NCBI GenBank assembly: GCA_002101205.1
Contig: LWTM01000077.1
Location: 186,001 to 250,000 of the forward strand
DNA length: 64,000 bases
Direction of reading: 5' to 3'
From: Cycloclasticus sp. symbiont of Poecilosclerida sp. N
GTDB taxonomy: Bacteria; Pseudomonadota; Gammaproteobacteria; Methylococcales; Cycloclasticaceae
The translations under genes and the position numbers were made by a program. Shown piece after piece: positions 39,826-54,268 of the stretch. Numbering within the stretch: position 1 is the first letter of the stretch; every line of letters begins with the position of its first letter. Under the pieces are notes generated by a model. That model saw nothing but the letters and a program-made list of their open reading frames with translations, did no database searches and was not told the DNA's origin.

Positions 39826-42800
39826 ACTCGGGCGTAAAATTCATACACCTTAGGAACCACACGGAGTACTCCCTGGTTGATGGCATTATTCGTGTAAAAC
39901 CTTTGGTCAAGCACGCAATTAAGTTATCCATGCCAGCGATAGCGGTAACGGACCAATCAAATTTGTTTGCAGCTGTTAAGTTTTATCGTGCGGCTATAGA
40001 GTCTGGGGTGAAACCCATTATTGGCGCTGATGTACTTGTGCGCGACTGTGCTGATCAAAAAGGCCATTTTATTGTGACCTTGCTTGCCCAGAACAAAGAA
40101 GGATATCTTGGCCTCTGTGAGTTGCTATCGGATGCCTATATCAATGGCCAAGAAAAAGGGGTCCCTTACCTAAGCAGTGAAAAAATACGGAATAGAAATG
40201 CTGGTTTAATCGTACTGTCCGGCTGCCTAGATGGTTTGTTTTCAGAACTATTGAGAAGTAATGATTCAGAGTTAATAGAAAGTTCTATACGGGCTTGGCG
40301 GGATTCATTTGGCGACCGTTTTTATCTTGAAGTGCAACGCGTTGGTAAACCAGGGGAGGAACAATTCATTCACGGCTTGGTCGAGTTAGCGATAGAGCAT
40401 CAAATCCCTATCGTAGCGACAAATGGGTCATGTTTTATAACACAAGATGAGTTTACCGCGCATGAAGCCCGCGTATGTATAAATCAAGGCCGCGTTCTGT
40501 CGGATACTCGGCGTGTAAAAACGCATACAAAGCAGCATTATGTAAAAAGTCAAGAAGAGATGCTAGAGCTGTTTTCTGACTTGCCAGAAGCGTTAGAAAA
40601 CTCTGTGGAGATTGCGAAACGTTGCAATATTAAACTCAGTTTAGGTGATAATTTCTTGCCAAATTTCCCCGTTACAGAAGGTATGACAACGGATGAATAC
40701 TTCATTGATTTAGCGCAAAAGGGTTTAGAAAAACGCATTGAAGAAACATCGCAAAGAATCAACTTTGATGTCGAAAAGCGTGAAAGCTACCAAGCTAGAT
40801 TAAACCGTGAACTCGATGTTATTTGTCAGATGGGTTTTCCAGGTTATTTTTTGATTGTTGCTGACTTTATTCAATGGGCGAAGAACAATGGTGTGCCAGT
40901 AGGTCCTGGGCGTGGCTCAGGCGCAGGTTCAATTGTGGCTTATGCGATGAGAATCACGGATTTAGACCCAATGGAGTTTGATCTTTTGTTTGAGCGCTTC
41001 TTAAATCCAGAACGTGTTTCGATGCCTGACTTTGACGTCGACTTTTGCATGGATGGCCGCGATAAGGTGATCGACTATGTTGGCAACCGCTATGGGAGAG
41101 AGAAGGTTTCGCAGATCATCACCTACGGCAGTATGACGGCGAAAGCGGTTATTCGCGATGTGGGGCGTGTTTTGGGTCATCCATACGGGTTTGTTGACCG
41201 CTTAGCTAAAACAGTTCCTTTTGAAATAGGTATGACACTAACCAAGGCGCTCGATGAGAGCCCTGACTTATTAGAAGCCTATAAAGAAGAGGAAGAGGTT
41301 CGTGAGTTAATAGATTTAGCTATGCAGCTTGAAGGTATTACTCGAAATGCCGGAAAACACGCAGGTGGTGTTGTTATTTCACCCAGTAAGTTGACTGATT
41401 TTTCACCGCTATATTGTGAACAAGGCGGCGAGAATTTAGTCACACAGTTTGATAAAGACGATATTGAAGCTGTTGGTTTGGTTAAGTTCGACTTTCTAGG
41501 TCTACGAACACTAACCATTATTGATTGGGCGCTACAAAATATTAATCAGCGTATGGCAGTGGAAGAAAAGCCACTTGTCGATATTGACACGCTTCCTAGA
41601 GATGACAAAAAAACTTATGAGCTATTAAAAAATTGCGCGACAACGGCGGTCTTTCAGCTTGAATCCAGAGGGATGAAAGACTTAATTCGTCGTTTGCGAC
41701 CTGACTCCTTTAAAGATATTATTGCTTTAGTGGCACTGTTTAGGCCGGGGCCTTTGCAGTCAGGCATGGTTGATGACTACATTAATGTAAAGCATGGACG
41801 TAAAAAAGCGAAATATACGCATCCCGCATTGGTGCCGATTTTAGAGCCAACAAACGGCGTTATCCTGTACCAAGAGCAAGTGATGCAGATAGCCCAAGAT
41901 TTAGCTGGTTATAACTTAGGTACGGCAGATTTATTACGCCGAGCAATGGGCAAAAAGAAGCCTGAAGAAATGGCCAAGCAACGCGAAATGTTCACCACAG
42001 GTGCTGTTTCGAACGGTGTTAAAGAAAAGATTGCCACTCATATTTTTGACTTAATGGAGAAATTTGCTGGCTATGGCTTTAATAAGTCGCATTCAGCAGC
42101 CTATGCTCTCATTGCGTACCAAACCGCTTGGTTGAAAGCGCATTACCCCTCACAATTCATGGCAGCCGTGCTTTCATCAGATATGGATAATACCGATAAA
42201 GTCGTGGTGCTTATTGATGAATGTCGCGGCATGGGTTTGAAGGTTTTGCCGCCCGACATTAATTCATCAGCGTACCGCTTTACAACGAATGAAGCAGGAC
42301 AAATAATTTATGGCTTGGGGGCTATTAAAGGCGTCGGTGAAGCCGCGATTGAGTCAATTATTGAGCAACGCGTAGAGGGTAAATACAAAAATCACGAAGA
42401 CCTTGTTCGAAGGATTGATTTAAGAAAAGCCAACCGACGTGTGCAAGAAGCGCTTATTAAATCAGGTTCTTTTGATTGTTTTGATGAAAATAGGGCGAAC
42501 TTAATGGAAGAGTTGCCTAATGTCCTGCAAATAGTTGAGCAACATAATAAGAGCGAGACAGCGGGTCAAAATGACTTATTTGGTTTGGCTTTCGTCAAAG
42601 CGCCACAAAAACCATCTAAACTAATTATTGAACCCTGGCCGGAGCAGGAGCGTCTTAAAGCCGAGAAAACAACATTAGGCTTGTACTTAACAGGGCATCC
42701 ATTTGATTTGGTCAGAGAAGAAATGCAACCCATCACTTCAGGGAAACTTCTGACCCTACAGGAAATGGAACTGCCCTCCTTTGGTGGGCAATACCGGCGC

Positions 42801-43319
42801 GCCAAAGGAAAACGCGTCACAGTTGCAGGTCTAGTGATTGAGGTAAAAACCAGAGCAACGAAAAAAGGCTCGAAAATAGTTACCGTTATATTAGATGATG
42901 CTAGCGCTCGGATGGAAGCGGTTGCATATGCTGAGGTGTTTGAGAGCTATAGAGAACAATTAGTGAGCGAGCAGATAGTCGTTATCGTAGGCTCTATCGC
43001 ATTCGATGATTTTGCGGGTCAAAATAGAATAACGATTGAGTCGGTTTTTTCTGTTGAGAAAGCCAGAGAAAAGTTTTCAAAGGGCTTGTTAATAAACATT
43101 AATTGCAGTGTTGTTAACCACGTTGGTGAAATTAATCAGCTTCAACAGGTTCTTCAAAAGTATAGAGGTGGAGATTGTCCAGTTAAAATAAAAGTCAATC
43201 TTGAAGGTGCTTCATCGGCTTTAAAGCTACCAAATGAGTGGCGTATCTCGCCCAAGGATTTATTGTTAAAAGAATTTGAAAAAACCTTACCTAATCAGAA
43301 AATCACCATTAGCTATTGA
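39822..43319 (+). CDS. dnaE: DNA polymerase III alpha subunit
   Basis: FIHLRNHTEYSLVDGIIRVKPLVKHA...PVGPGRGSGAGSIVAYAM...MPDFDVDFCMDGRD. Confidence 0.97.
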   Translation: MNSGVKFIHLRNHTEYSLVDGIIRVKPLVKHAIKLSMPAIAVTDQSNLFAAVKFYRAAIESGVKPIIGADVLVRDCADQKGHFIVTLLAQNKEGYLGLCELLSDAYINGQEKGVPYLSSEKIRNRNAGLIVLSGCLDGLFSELLRSNDSELIESSIRAWRDSFGDRFYLEVQRVGKPGEEQFIHGLVELAIEHQIPIVATNGSCFITQDEFTAHEARVCINQGRVLSDTRRVKTHTKQHYVKSQEEMLELFSDLPEALENSVEIAKRCNIKLSLGDNFLPNFPVTEGMTTDEYFIDLAQKGLEKRIEETSQRINFDVEKRESYQARLNRELDVICQMGFPGYFLIVADFIQWAKNNGVPVGPGRGSGAGSIVAYAMRITDLDPMEFDLLFERFLNPERVSMPDFDVDFCMDGRDKVIDYVGNRYGREKVSQIITYGSMTAKAVIRDVGRVLGHPYGFVDRLAKTVPFEIGMTLTKALDESPDLLEAYKEEEEVRELIDLAMQLEGITRNAGKHAGGVVISPSKLTDFSPLYCEQGGENLVTQFDKDDIEAVGLVKFDFLGLRTLTIIDWALQNINQRMAVEEKPLVDIDTLPRDDKKTYELLKNCATTAVFQLESRGMKDLIRRLRPDSFKDIIALVALFRPGPLQSGMVDDYINVKHGRKKAKYTHPALVPILEPTNGVILYQEQVMQIAQDLAGYNLGTADLLRRAMGKKKPEEMAKQREMFTTGAVSNGVKEKIATHIFDLMEKFAGYGFNKSHSAAYALIAYQTAWLKAHYPSQFMAAVLSSDMDNTDKVVVLIDECRGMGLKVLPPDINSSAYRFTTNEAGQIIYGLGAIKGVGEAAIESIIEQRVEGKYKNHEDLVRRIDLRKANRRVQEALIKSGSFDCFDENRANLMEELPNVLQIVEQHNKSETAGQNDLFGLAFVKAPQKPSKLIIEPWPEQERLKAEKTTLGLYLTGHPFDLVREEMQPITSGKLLTLQEMELPSFGGQYRRAKGKRVTVAGLVIEVKTRATKKGSKIVTVILDDASARMEAVAYAEVFESYREQLVSEQIVVIVGSIAFDDFAGQNRITIESVFSVEKAREKFSKGLLININCSVVNHVGEINQLQQVLQKYRGGDCPVKIKVNLEGASSALKLPNEWRISPKDLLLKEFEKTLPNQKITISY

Positions 43320-43361
43320 TTACTACTGGCTGATTGTAGCCACTCACGATAAAATAAAAGT

Positions 43362-44321
43362 ATGAACCTAGATTATTTAGATTTTGAACAGCCTATTGTT
43401 GAACTTGAAGAAAAGCTCGAAGAGCTTAGACGTGTTGGTACCGACAATGAAATTGATATACAAAAAGAGATCGATAGACTAGATGAAAAAAGCCACTCAT
43501 TAACGGAATCAATCTTCGCCAAGTTAACTGATTGGCAAATATCAAAACTATCGCGTCACCCTAAACGGCCTTATTCACTTGATTATATCGACGGTGTATT
43601 CGAAGGCTTCATAGAACTTCATGGCGATAGGCATTATTCTGACGACGCTGCTATCGTTGGCGGTATGGCGAGATTAGATGATATGCCTGTTATGGTGATA
43701 GGCCATCAAAAAGGTCGTGATACAAAAGAGAAGCTCAAACGTAATTTCGGTATGCCAAGACCTGAAGGTTACCGAAAGGCGCTCCGTTTGATGCACATGG
43801 CAGAACGTTTTAACTTACCCATTATCACTTTTATTGATACACCAGGGGCTTATCCGGGCGTTGGTGCTGAGGAGCGGGGACAAAGCGAAGCGATTGCTAA
43901 AAACTTGTTTGAAATGTCTACGCTTAATACACCTATTATTAGCCTTGTAATTGGAGAAGGCGGTTCTGGTGGTGCTTTGGCGTTGGGAGTGTGTGATAAG
44001 CTTTTGTTACTGGAATACAGTACATATTCAGTTATCTCCCCTGAAGGTTGCGCTTCTATTTTATGGAAAAGCGCAGAGAAATCCTCTCAAGCAGCTGAGG
44101 CGATGGCGATTACGTCAAACAAGTTATTGAAAAATGGCCTGATTGATGGTGTCATTAAGGAACCATTAGGCGGCGCTCATAGAGACCTTACCTTTATGAA
44201 AGCTAAAATCAAAGAGACGCTATTAAAAGAAGTCGATAGCCTTAATTCAATGCCGCTTGATGATTTGTTAGCGAAACGTTACGAACGCCTTATGGCCTAC
44301 GGGAAATTCACTGAGGCTTAA
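43362..44321 (+). CDS. accA: Acetyl-CoA carboxylase carboxyltransferase alpha
   Basis: [23 protein letters not shown]...[19 protein letters not shown]. Confidence 0.97.
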   Translation: MNLDYLDFEQPIVELEEKLEELRRVGTDNEIDIQKEIDRLDEKSHSLTESIFAKLTDWQISKLSRHPKRPYSLDYIDGVFEGFIELHGDRHYSDDAAIVGGMARLDDMPVMVIGHQKGRDTKEKLKRNFGMPRPEGYRKALRLMHMAERFNLPIITFIDTPGAYPGVGAEERGQSEAIAKNLFEMSTLNTPIISLVIGEGGSGGALALGVCDKLLLLEYSTYSVISPEGCASILWKSAEKSSQAAEAMAITSNKLLKNGLIDGVIKEPLGGAHRDLTFMKAKIKETLLKEVDSLNSMPLDDLLAKRYERLMAYGKFTEA

Positions 44322-44346
44322 GCGGGTTAGTTATTAGGGTATTGAA

Positions 44347-45684
44347 TTGAGTGGATTAGTTGACAGTGTTAAGCAACAGCTAACATCGCTTCCTAACCTT
44401 AAAAAAGTTGTTGTTGCGTATAGCGGTGGAGTAGATTCTCACGTTTTACTGCATGGCTGTTCAAGTTTAATCCAAACATTTCCACATATTCACTTCCATG
44501 CGGTTTATATAAACCACGATTTGCACGACGACTCTGATAAATGGTGCTATCACTGCGAAAAGGTGAGTAAAACGCTTGATATTAACTTTACGAGTGTAAA
44601 GGTAGCGGTTGAAGTCCTCCGTGGTGATGGGCCTGAGCAAGCAGCACGCCACGCGCGGTACGATGCTTTGCAACACTTTATTGATGCTGACTCGGTATTA
44701 CTAACTGCTCAGCATCAAGACGACCAAGCGGAAACACTGATGCTTCAACTGTTAAGAGGAGCAGGTGTTAATGGCTTGGCGAGTATGCCTGCATTAAATG
44801 CGTTCGGCGAAGGGCAAATAGCGCGGCCATTATTAACGTTCACACAACAAGAAATAATGGATTATGCACTAGATCATCAGCTTAGTTGGGTAGAAGATCC
44901 AAGTAATCTGAATACATCTCTAGACAGGAATTTTTTGCGCCAACGTGTAATCCCCATTATTAAGGAAAGATGGCCTGCTTTTTCGAATACCACATCAAGA
45001 AGTGCTGTTCATTGTGCTGAAGCGTCATCTTTATTGGCGAAACAGGCGGCTAAATTTATCATGGAAGATGAAAAGGACGTCTTGCCTTTAGCTGCTGTTA
45101 ATTGTTTGGACGATGAGTTCCAACGACTGATTATTAGGCAATGGTTGGCGAACAATGGTGTCCGGATGCCATCACAGAAAGTACTTCACCAAATGCAGAA
45201 CGAGATAACGGACGAGCCTGCTTGTTCGGCCCTTATCGAATGGGCTGGCAATCAAGTTAGGTTGTTTGATGGGAGTTTCTTTTTATTGAAAAAACCAGAT
45301 AAGCCACAAAAGTTAAATGTTGCTGAGTGGGTCTGTGGTGACGTTGAGCTTGCAAATAATTTAGGGACGCTTTCTTTATCGGATAGTCAAATTGGTGGTC
45401 TTGATAAGGAAAAATGGAAACGGTCTAAAGTTACTATTCAGGCAAGGTCGGGGGGAGAGTGCATTAAACTCATTAACCGACAGGGTACCAAAAAACTTAA
45501 AAAACTCTTTTATGAGTATAAGGTCTTCCCTTGGGCTAGAGATCTTATCCCGTTAATTTATTTAGGCGATAAGTTAGCGGCGGTGGCTGATATATGGCTA
45601 GCAGAAGAGTTTGTAGCGGATAAAGATGGACAAGGCTATGAGATTCTCTGGCATCATCCTAATTTTAAAATCAGGCGGCAATAG
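44347..45684 (+). CDS. tilS: tRNA(Ile)-lysidine synthase
   Basis: KVVVAYSGGVDSHVLLHGCSS...HQDDQAETLMLQLLRGAG. Confidence 0.95.
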   Translation: MSGLVDSVKQQLTSLPNLKKVVVAYSGGVDSHVLLHGCSSLIQTFPHIHFHAVYINHDLHDDSDKWCYHCEKVSKTLDINFTSVKVAVEVLRGDGPEQAARHARYDALQHFIDADSVLLTAQHQDDQAETLMLQLLRGAGVNGLASMPALNAFGEGQIARPLLTFTQQEIMDYALDHQLSWVEDPSNLNTSLDRNFLRQRVIPIIKERWPAFSNTTSRSAVHCAEASSLLAKQAAKFIMEDEKDVLPLAAVNCLDDEFQRLIIRQWLANNGVRMPSQKVLHQMQNEITDEPACSALIEWAGNQVRLFDGSFFLLKKPDKPQKLNVAEWVCGDVELANNLGTLSLSDSQIGGLDKEKWKRSKVTIQARSGGECIKLINRQGTKKLKKLFYEYKVFPWARDLIPLIYLGDKLAAVADIWLAEEFVADKDGQGYEILWHHPNFKIRRQ

Positions 45685-45740
45685 AATTTCCAGCTGCCAT
45701 TTTTATGTCTACAGGCTCACTTATAGGTAATCGATTCGCG

Positions 45741-45746
45741 TATAAT
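45741..45746 (+). promoter_or_regulatory. Putative -10 element upstream of pyrG
   Basis: TATAAT 36 nt upstream of pyrG ATG; -35 weak. Confidence 0.35.
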
Positions 45747-45775
45747 GTCTAGGATTTAATTCTTACTTCATTTAG

Positions 45776-47421
<1,646 letters not shown>

Positions 47422-47422
<1 letters not shown>

Positions 47423-48255
47423 TGAAGCTATGTGGTTTTGACGTTGGTATAGACCAACCTTTCTTTTTAATCGCTGGAACCTGTGTTGTTGAAAGTGAGC
47501 AAATGACTATTGATACTGCGGGCGCACTGAAAGAAATGACGGCCGATTTGGGCATTCCTTTTATTTATAAATCATCCTTTGATAAAGCAAACCGCTCATC
47601 GGTGGATAGTTTTAGAGGTCCTGGTATGGAAGAGGGTTTACGAGTACTACAGGCAGTTAAAGATCAGCTGGCTGTGCCAGTGATCACTGATGTACATGAA
47701 GACACTCCGATGGATGAAGTAGCTTCGGTTGTCGATGTGTTACAAACACCTGCCTTTTTGTGCCGTCAAACGAATTACATTACGCGAGTCGCTGAAACAG
47801 GCTTGCCAGTAAATATCAAAAAAGGGCAGTTTTTAGCGCCTTGGGATATGAAGCACGTTGTGAATAAAGCGCGTGCAACCGGTAATCAAAATATAATGGT
47901 GTGTGAACGAGGGGTCTGTTTCGGTTATAACAACCTCGTATCAGATATGCGCTCATTAGCGGTCATGCGTGAAACAAATGCGCCAGTTGTTTTTGATGCA
48001 ACTCACTCAGTTCAATTGCCGGGTGGGCAGGGCAGTTCATCAGGCGGACAACGTGAATTTGTGCCTACTTTAGCGAGAGCAGCAATAGCAGCTGGTGTCT
48101 CGGGTGTGTTTATGGAAACGCACCCTAATCCTGAAGAAGCTTTGAGTGACGGGCCTAACTCAGTTCCTTTAGGGAAAATGAAACAGCTGCTTAGTATTAT
48201 GAAAACAATTGATAGCGCCGTTAAGCAAGCCGGCTTTATAGAAGAAAACTTTTAA
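47422..48255 (+). CDS. kdsA: 3-deoxy-8-phosphooctulonate synthase
   Basis: [21 protein letters not shown]...[26 protein letters not shown]. Confidence 0.96.
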
Positions 48256-48278
48256 ACTTACACTTGTTACTGGCTTAA

Positions 48279-49862
<1,584 letters not shown>

Positions 49863-49876
<14 letters not shown>

Positions 49877-50582
49877 GGCAGCGAAAATTTGGTGTGTTGT
49901 GCCTGCTGCTGGTGTCGGTTCTCGATTTGGTGAAAAGCGACCTAAACAATACCTACCTTTTCGTGCGTCAACGATTATTGATGTCACGATTGAACGTTTA
50001 TCGGCGTGCCAGGAAATTGAAAAAATCATCGTGTGCACTCACCCCGATGACAGTTTCTCAAGCCAAAGTTCTTATGTTGACAACCCTAAAGTAGAAGTAA
50101 CGGCGGGTGGCTTAAAAAGAGCGGACTCTGTTTTAAATGGCATACATTTTATTAAACAGCAAGCTGACGATAATGACTGGGTTTTAGTGCACGATGCCGT
50201 TAGACCCTGTGTTAGTTTGAGCGATATTGAGAAATTAATTAATACCACGCTACAGACGGACGTAGGCGGCATATTGGCGAAACCCATTCATAATACGGTG
50301 AAAGATGTAAACGGTGCTCTGGTTACAAAAACACTTGATAGATCAAGTTTATGGCATGCGCTGACGCCACAAATATTCAAATTAGTTGATTTAGAAAAAG
50401 CATTATTAGCGGCCAAAAAAATAGATGCAATTATCACAGATGAGGCGAGTGCCATTGAGCAGATAGGTATTAAAGTGCAAATCGTTGAAGGGCGCTCTGA
50501 TAATATAAAGGTAACGGTGCCGTCTGACTTAGCACTTGCAAATTTTTATATAAATCAACAAGAGCAATCAGAATGCGAATAG
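49863..50582 (+). CDS. ispD: 2-C-methyl-D-erythritol 4-phosphate cytidylyltransferase
   Basis: IWCVVPAAGVGSRFGEKRPKQYLPF; start at 49863 or 49866. Confidence 0.95.
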
Positions 50583-51049
50583 GCCACGGTTATGATGCTC
50601 ACCGCTTCGAAGAAAATAAACCTTTGGTCCTTGGTGGCGTTAAGATTCCGTATGACTTCGGTTTGCTTGCGCACTCAGATGGAGATGTCGTTTTGCATGC
50701 CCTATGCGATGGTTTACTTGGGGCTATTGGACGAGGCGATATTGGACAACATTTTCCTGATAATAAAAATGAATATGCCAATATTGATAGTCGCATTTTG
50801 TTACGAAATGTATGGGCGTTGGTCGCAAATCTGGGTTATGAAATAGGTAATATTGATCTAACTATTATTGCTCAAGAACCAAAACTGTCAGCACACTTAG
50901 CTAAAATGTCGGATTTGATTGCAGAAGATTTAAATTGCGATCAATCTCAAGTTAATATTAAGGCAACAACGACCGAAGGCATGGGCTTTGCTGGACGAAA
51001 AGAAGGCATAGAAACGCACGCCGTTTTACTAATAAAGCGCAAAGCTTAA
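50573..51049 (+). CDS. ispF: 2-C-methyl-D-erythritol 2,4-cyclodiphosphate synthase
   Basis: RIGHGYDAHRFEENKPLVLGGVKIPYDFGLLAHSDGDVVLHALCD. Confidence 0.97.
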   Translation: MRIGHGYDAHRFEENKPLVLGGVKIPYDFGLLAHSDGDVVLHALCDGLLGAIGRGDIGQHFPDNKNEYANIDSRILLRNVWALVANLGYEIGNIDLTIIAQEPKLSAHLAKMSDLIAEDLNCDQSQVNIKATTTEGMGFAGRKEGIETHAVLLIKRKA

Positions 51050-51060
51050 TTCCGAGAATA

Positions 51061-52110
51061 ATGGATTTTGATTCGCATGTAGAAGAACTTCCTTTCGCAC
51101 ACGGCGGGCAAATTGGATCAGGGCAAATCAAGGAACGAGCTGAAAACTTTCGTGTTAATGAAACATTAACTTTCGAACCATCGGGTGAAGGTGAGCATGT
51201 TTTCTTATATATTCAAAAGACTGATTTAAATACGGGTGATGTCACGAAAATACTGAGCAAACATGCGGATGTTACGAGGCATAGCGTTGCATACGCGGGT
51301 ATGAAAGATCGCCGTGCCGTTAGTAAGCAGTGGTTCAGCGTGCAATTACCAGGAAAAGAAGGCACTGATTGGAACGCTTTAAATAATGATCAAATATTGA
51401 TCGAATCGGTTACTCGGCACGCAAAAAAACTGAAGCGGGGTACGATAAAGCATAATCAGTTTGAGATTTTGATAAGCAATATGTCGGTGGATAACGAAAA
51501 ACTGGAGCAAAAAGCTTTGAATATCGAAAACAAAGGTGTGCCTAATTACTTTATGAGACAGCGATTTGGTTACCAATGCCAGAATTTAAGTAGAACTTTT
51601 GATTTCTTTATAAAGAAAGAGCCGATTCGAAATAAGAAACTGAGAGGGATTTTCTTGTCTTCGGCGAGGTCGTTTTTGTTTAACAAGGTGCTTGCGCAGC
51701 GTGTTAATGAGGGTGTATGGGATAAAGCAATACAAGGAGATGCCTTTATGCTCAACGGCACACGGCAATGTTTCTATGGCGCCGATATTTCAAGTGAAAT
51801 TCACAAAAGAATGTTGGAGCACGATATTAGCGCAACGGGCCCGCTATTTGGCGTGAATAAGGATATGGTTCAATATAATGCACAGGATATAGAGCAGAAT
51901 GTGTTCTCAATGAACGATGTGTTTTGTGACGGTTTGAGGAGGCAGAAAATGGAGACGTCGAGGCGTGCTCTTCGAGTCATCCCCGAGGGTTTTAAATATG
52001 ACCTAGTTGCTGATGACGCGTTACGATTATCATTTAAATTACCATCTGGCAGTTATGCGACAGCAGTTATTCGTGAGTTAATAGATGTATCAGAAAATAG
52101 CGCTCAGTAA
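51061..52110 (+). CDS. truD: tRNA pseudouridine synthase D
   Basis: ENFRVNETLTFEPSGEGEHVFLYIQKTDLNT...SVAYAGMKDRRAVSKQWFSVQLPG. Confidence 0.95.
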   Translation: MDFDSHVEELPFAHGGQIGSGQIKERAENFRVNETLTFEPSGEGEHVFLYIQKTDLNTGDVTKILSKHADVTRHSVAYAGMKDRRAVSKQWFSVQLPGKEGTDWNALNNDQILIESVTRHAKKLKRGTIKHNQFEILISNMSVDNEKLEQKALNIENKGVPNYFMRQRFGYQCQNLSRTFDFFIKKEPIRNKKLRGIFLSSARSFLFNKVLAQRVNEGVWDKAIQGDAFMLNGTRQCFYGADISSEIHKRMLEHDISATGPLFGVNKDMVQYNAQDIEQNVFSMNDVFCDGLRRQKMETSRRALRVIPEGFKYDLVADDALRLSFKLPSGSYATAVIRELIDVSENSAQ

Positions 52111-52119
52111 AAAATAAAA

Positions 52120-52920
52120 ATGGATTTTAATCATATTCTCGGCTTAGGTTTTCTCCAAGGTTTAACAGAGTTTTTACCTGTTTCTAGCTCCGCGCATTTG
52201 ATACTTTTACCTTTACTTTTGGGCTGGGAAGACCAAGGCTTAGCCTTCGACGTGGCGGTACACGTTGGTTCTTTGCTTGCGGTAACGACGTATTTTAGAA
52301 AGGATCTGTCACGCATTATTTTAGCTTGGTTTGTGTCTGTTTTTAAGCAACAAAAAACTCAAGACAGTCGATTGGCTTGGTTTATTATCATCGGCACAAT
52401 ACCCGTGGGTCTAGTTGCTTTATTTGCAAACGATTTAATTGAGCTTTATCTGCGCTCGCCTATCGTTATAGCAATGGCTACGATCGTTTTTGGGCTCTTA
52501 CTATGGCGAGCAGATACAACGGGGGCACAGATAAGAGAGCAAGAAAATTTGGTTTTAAAAGATGCGTTGATTGTTGGTTTGTATCAAGTTCTAGCGCTTA
52601 TTCCTGGCACATCTAGGTCTGGCGTCACGATGACAGCAGGTCTATTTTTAGGGTTAACACGCGATGCGGCAGCTAGGTTTTCATTCTTGCTGTCTGTTCC
52701 ACTTATTTTCTTGGCGGGTAGTCTGAAAACGATACATTTAATTGAAAGTCCGGTGCCCGTCGATTGGTTTTCAATCATAGCCGGTGTGCTCGTGTCAGCA
52801 GTTAGCGCGTTTGCTTGCATTACCTTATTCCTTAAAGTGCTTGAAAAAGTTGGTATGCTACCGTTTGTTATTTACCGATTAATTTTAGGTGTGTTTTTAC
52901 TCTACCTATACGCCACTTGA
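52120..52920 (+). CDS. uppP: Undecaprenyl-diphosphatase (BacA/UppP)
   Basis: LGFLQGLTEFLPVSSSAHLILLPLLLGW...PGTSRSGVTMTAGL. Confidence 0.96.
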   Translation: MDFNHILGLGFLQGLTEFLPVSSSAHLILLPLLLGWEDQGLAFDVAVHVGSLLAVTTYFRKDLSRIILAWFVSVFKQQKTQDSRLAWFIIIGTIPVGLVALFANDLIELYLRSPIVIAMATIVFGLLLWRADTTGAQIREQENLVLKDALIVGLYQVLALIPGTSRSGVTMTAGLFLGLTRDAAARFSFLLSVPLIFLAGSLKTIHLIESPVPVDWFSIIAGVLVSAVSAFACITLFLKVLEKVGMLPFVIYRLILGVFLLYLYAT

Positions 52921-53466
52921 GTAGCGTTTATTCAGCAGTACATAAACGGCACCCGTGCCACCATCTCGCTGCTGGGCTGATGCAAGGGCGAGAACCGCCG
53001 GATCATTCTTTAGTAAGTGAAACACAAGGTTTTTAAGGACGGGTCTGTTATTAGGAGAGCCCTTCCCTTTGCCGTGAACGACTAAAATGCAACGGCTTTG
53101 CTCTTCAATATGGAAGCTTAAAACCTCATTTAGGAGCTGCTCTGCCTCTTGTTTGGTTAACCCATGCAAGTCAACTGTATCATCAACAGCTATAGCACCG
53201 CGCTTTAGTAATAGAATGGTCTTGTTTTGCAGCCCTTGTTGCGCGAAAAAAAGAATATCGTCGCTTTGTATATTAAGTGTTTCTTCGAAAGCTATTGAGT
53301 GAGTACCTCGTTCCGTGGCAAACTGCTTCTTTACAGGCTGTGGTTTCTGTTTCCCAGCATCAGGAAGGCGCTTGTCAGTTGATAGCGGTTTGACACCCTG
53401 CATTGATTGTTTAAATAAAGCAGAATCCTCCTCTGAACTAAAGAGTTTATTTTTGTATTCAGGCAT
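52906..53466 (-). CDS. Smr domain-containing protein
   Basis: DTVDLHGLTKQEAEQLLNEVLSFHIEEQSRCILVVHGKGKGS. Confidence 0.92.
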   Translation of the reverse strand: MPEYKNKLFSSEEDSALFKQSMQGVKPLSTDKRLPDAGKQKPQPVKKQFATERGTHSIAFEETLNIQSDDILFFAQQGLQNKTILLLKRGAIAVDDTVDLHGLTKQEAEQLLNEVLSFHIEEQSRCILVVHGKGKGSPNNRPVLKNLVFHLLKNDPAVLALASAQQRDGGTGAVYVLLNKRYSSGV

Positions 53467-53515
53467 AATAAGAGTTTAACAAATTATAAAGAATGTCATT
53501 CTATAAATTAGTTTA

Positions 53516-54268
53516 ATGCATATTTTAATTAGTAATGATGACGGCTACCTCGCCCCTGGCTTGTTAGCGTTAGAGAAAAGCCTATCTAAGATAGCGAACG
53601 TTACCGTTGTTGCGCCAGACAGAAACCTTAGTGCCTCCAGTAATTCGCTAACCATAGAAATGCCGCTGCGCGTGCAAGAAAAAGAGAATGGCTTTTTTAG
53701 TGTGGAAGGAACACCGACTGACTGTGTTCACTTGGCGATTACAGGTTTTTTAGAACAAGAGCCTGATATTGTCTTTTCAGGTATTAATAATGGCGAAAAC
53801 ATGGGCGATGACGTGCTCTACTCAGGAACAGTCGCCGCAGCAACAGAGGGGCGTTTTTTAGGGCTGCCTTCGATCGCTATTTCAATGAATGCTAGTCAAC
53901 CAAAGTTTTTTGAAACAGGGGCTCATGTGGCGGTTTGTTTATTTAAGCAGTTGCTAAAATTTGCCCTCGCAGCAGATACGATTCTTAATGTGAATGTGCC
54001 TGACGTACCCCTTAGGCAACTGAAAGGCTTTAAGGCAACTCGACTAGGACAGCGACATCGATCAAAGCCGGTTGTTGAAAGTCGTGACCCAAGGAACCAA
54101 AAAATCTACTGGGTCGGCCCACCTGGTGGACAGCAAGATGCGGGTGAAGGGACGGATTTTCATGCTGTTGAGAACGGTTATGTTTCGATCACACCATTAC
54201 AAATAGATCTAACAAATCATCAACAGTTAGATGATTTAAGCACTTGGGTTGAAAAGATGCCATTATGA
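53516..54268 (+). CDS. surE: 5'/3'-nucleotidase SurE
   Basis: MHILISNDDGYLAPGLLALEKSLSKIANVTVVAPDRNLSASSNSLT. Confidence 0.97.
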   Translation: MHILISNDDGYLAPGLLALEKSLSKIANVTVVAPDRNLSASSNSLTIEMPLRVQEKENGFFSVEGTPTDCVHLAITGFLEQEPDIVFSGINNGENMGDDVLYSGTVAAATEGRFLGLPSIAISMNASQPKFFETGAHVAVCLFKQLLKFALAADTILNVNVPDVPLRQLKGFKATRLGQRHRSKPVVESRDPRNQKIYWVGPPGGQQDAGEGTDFHAVENGYVSITPLQIDLTNHQQLDDLSTWVEKMPL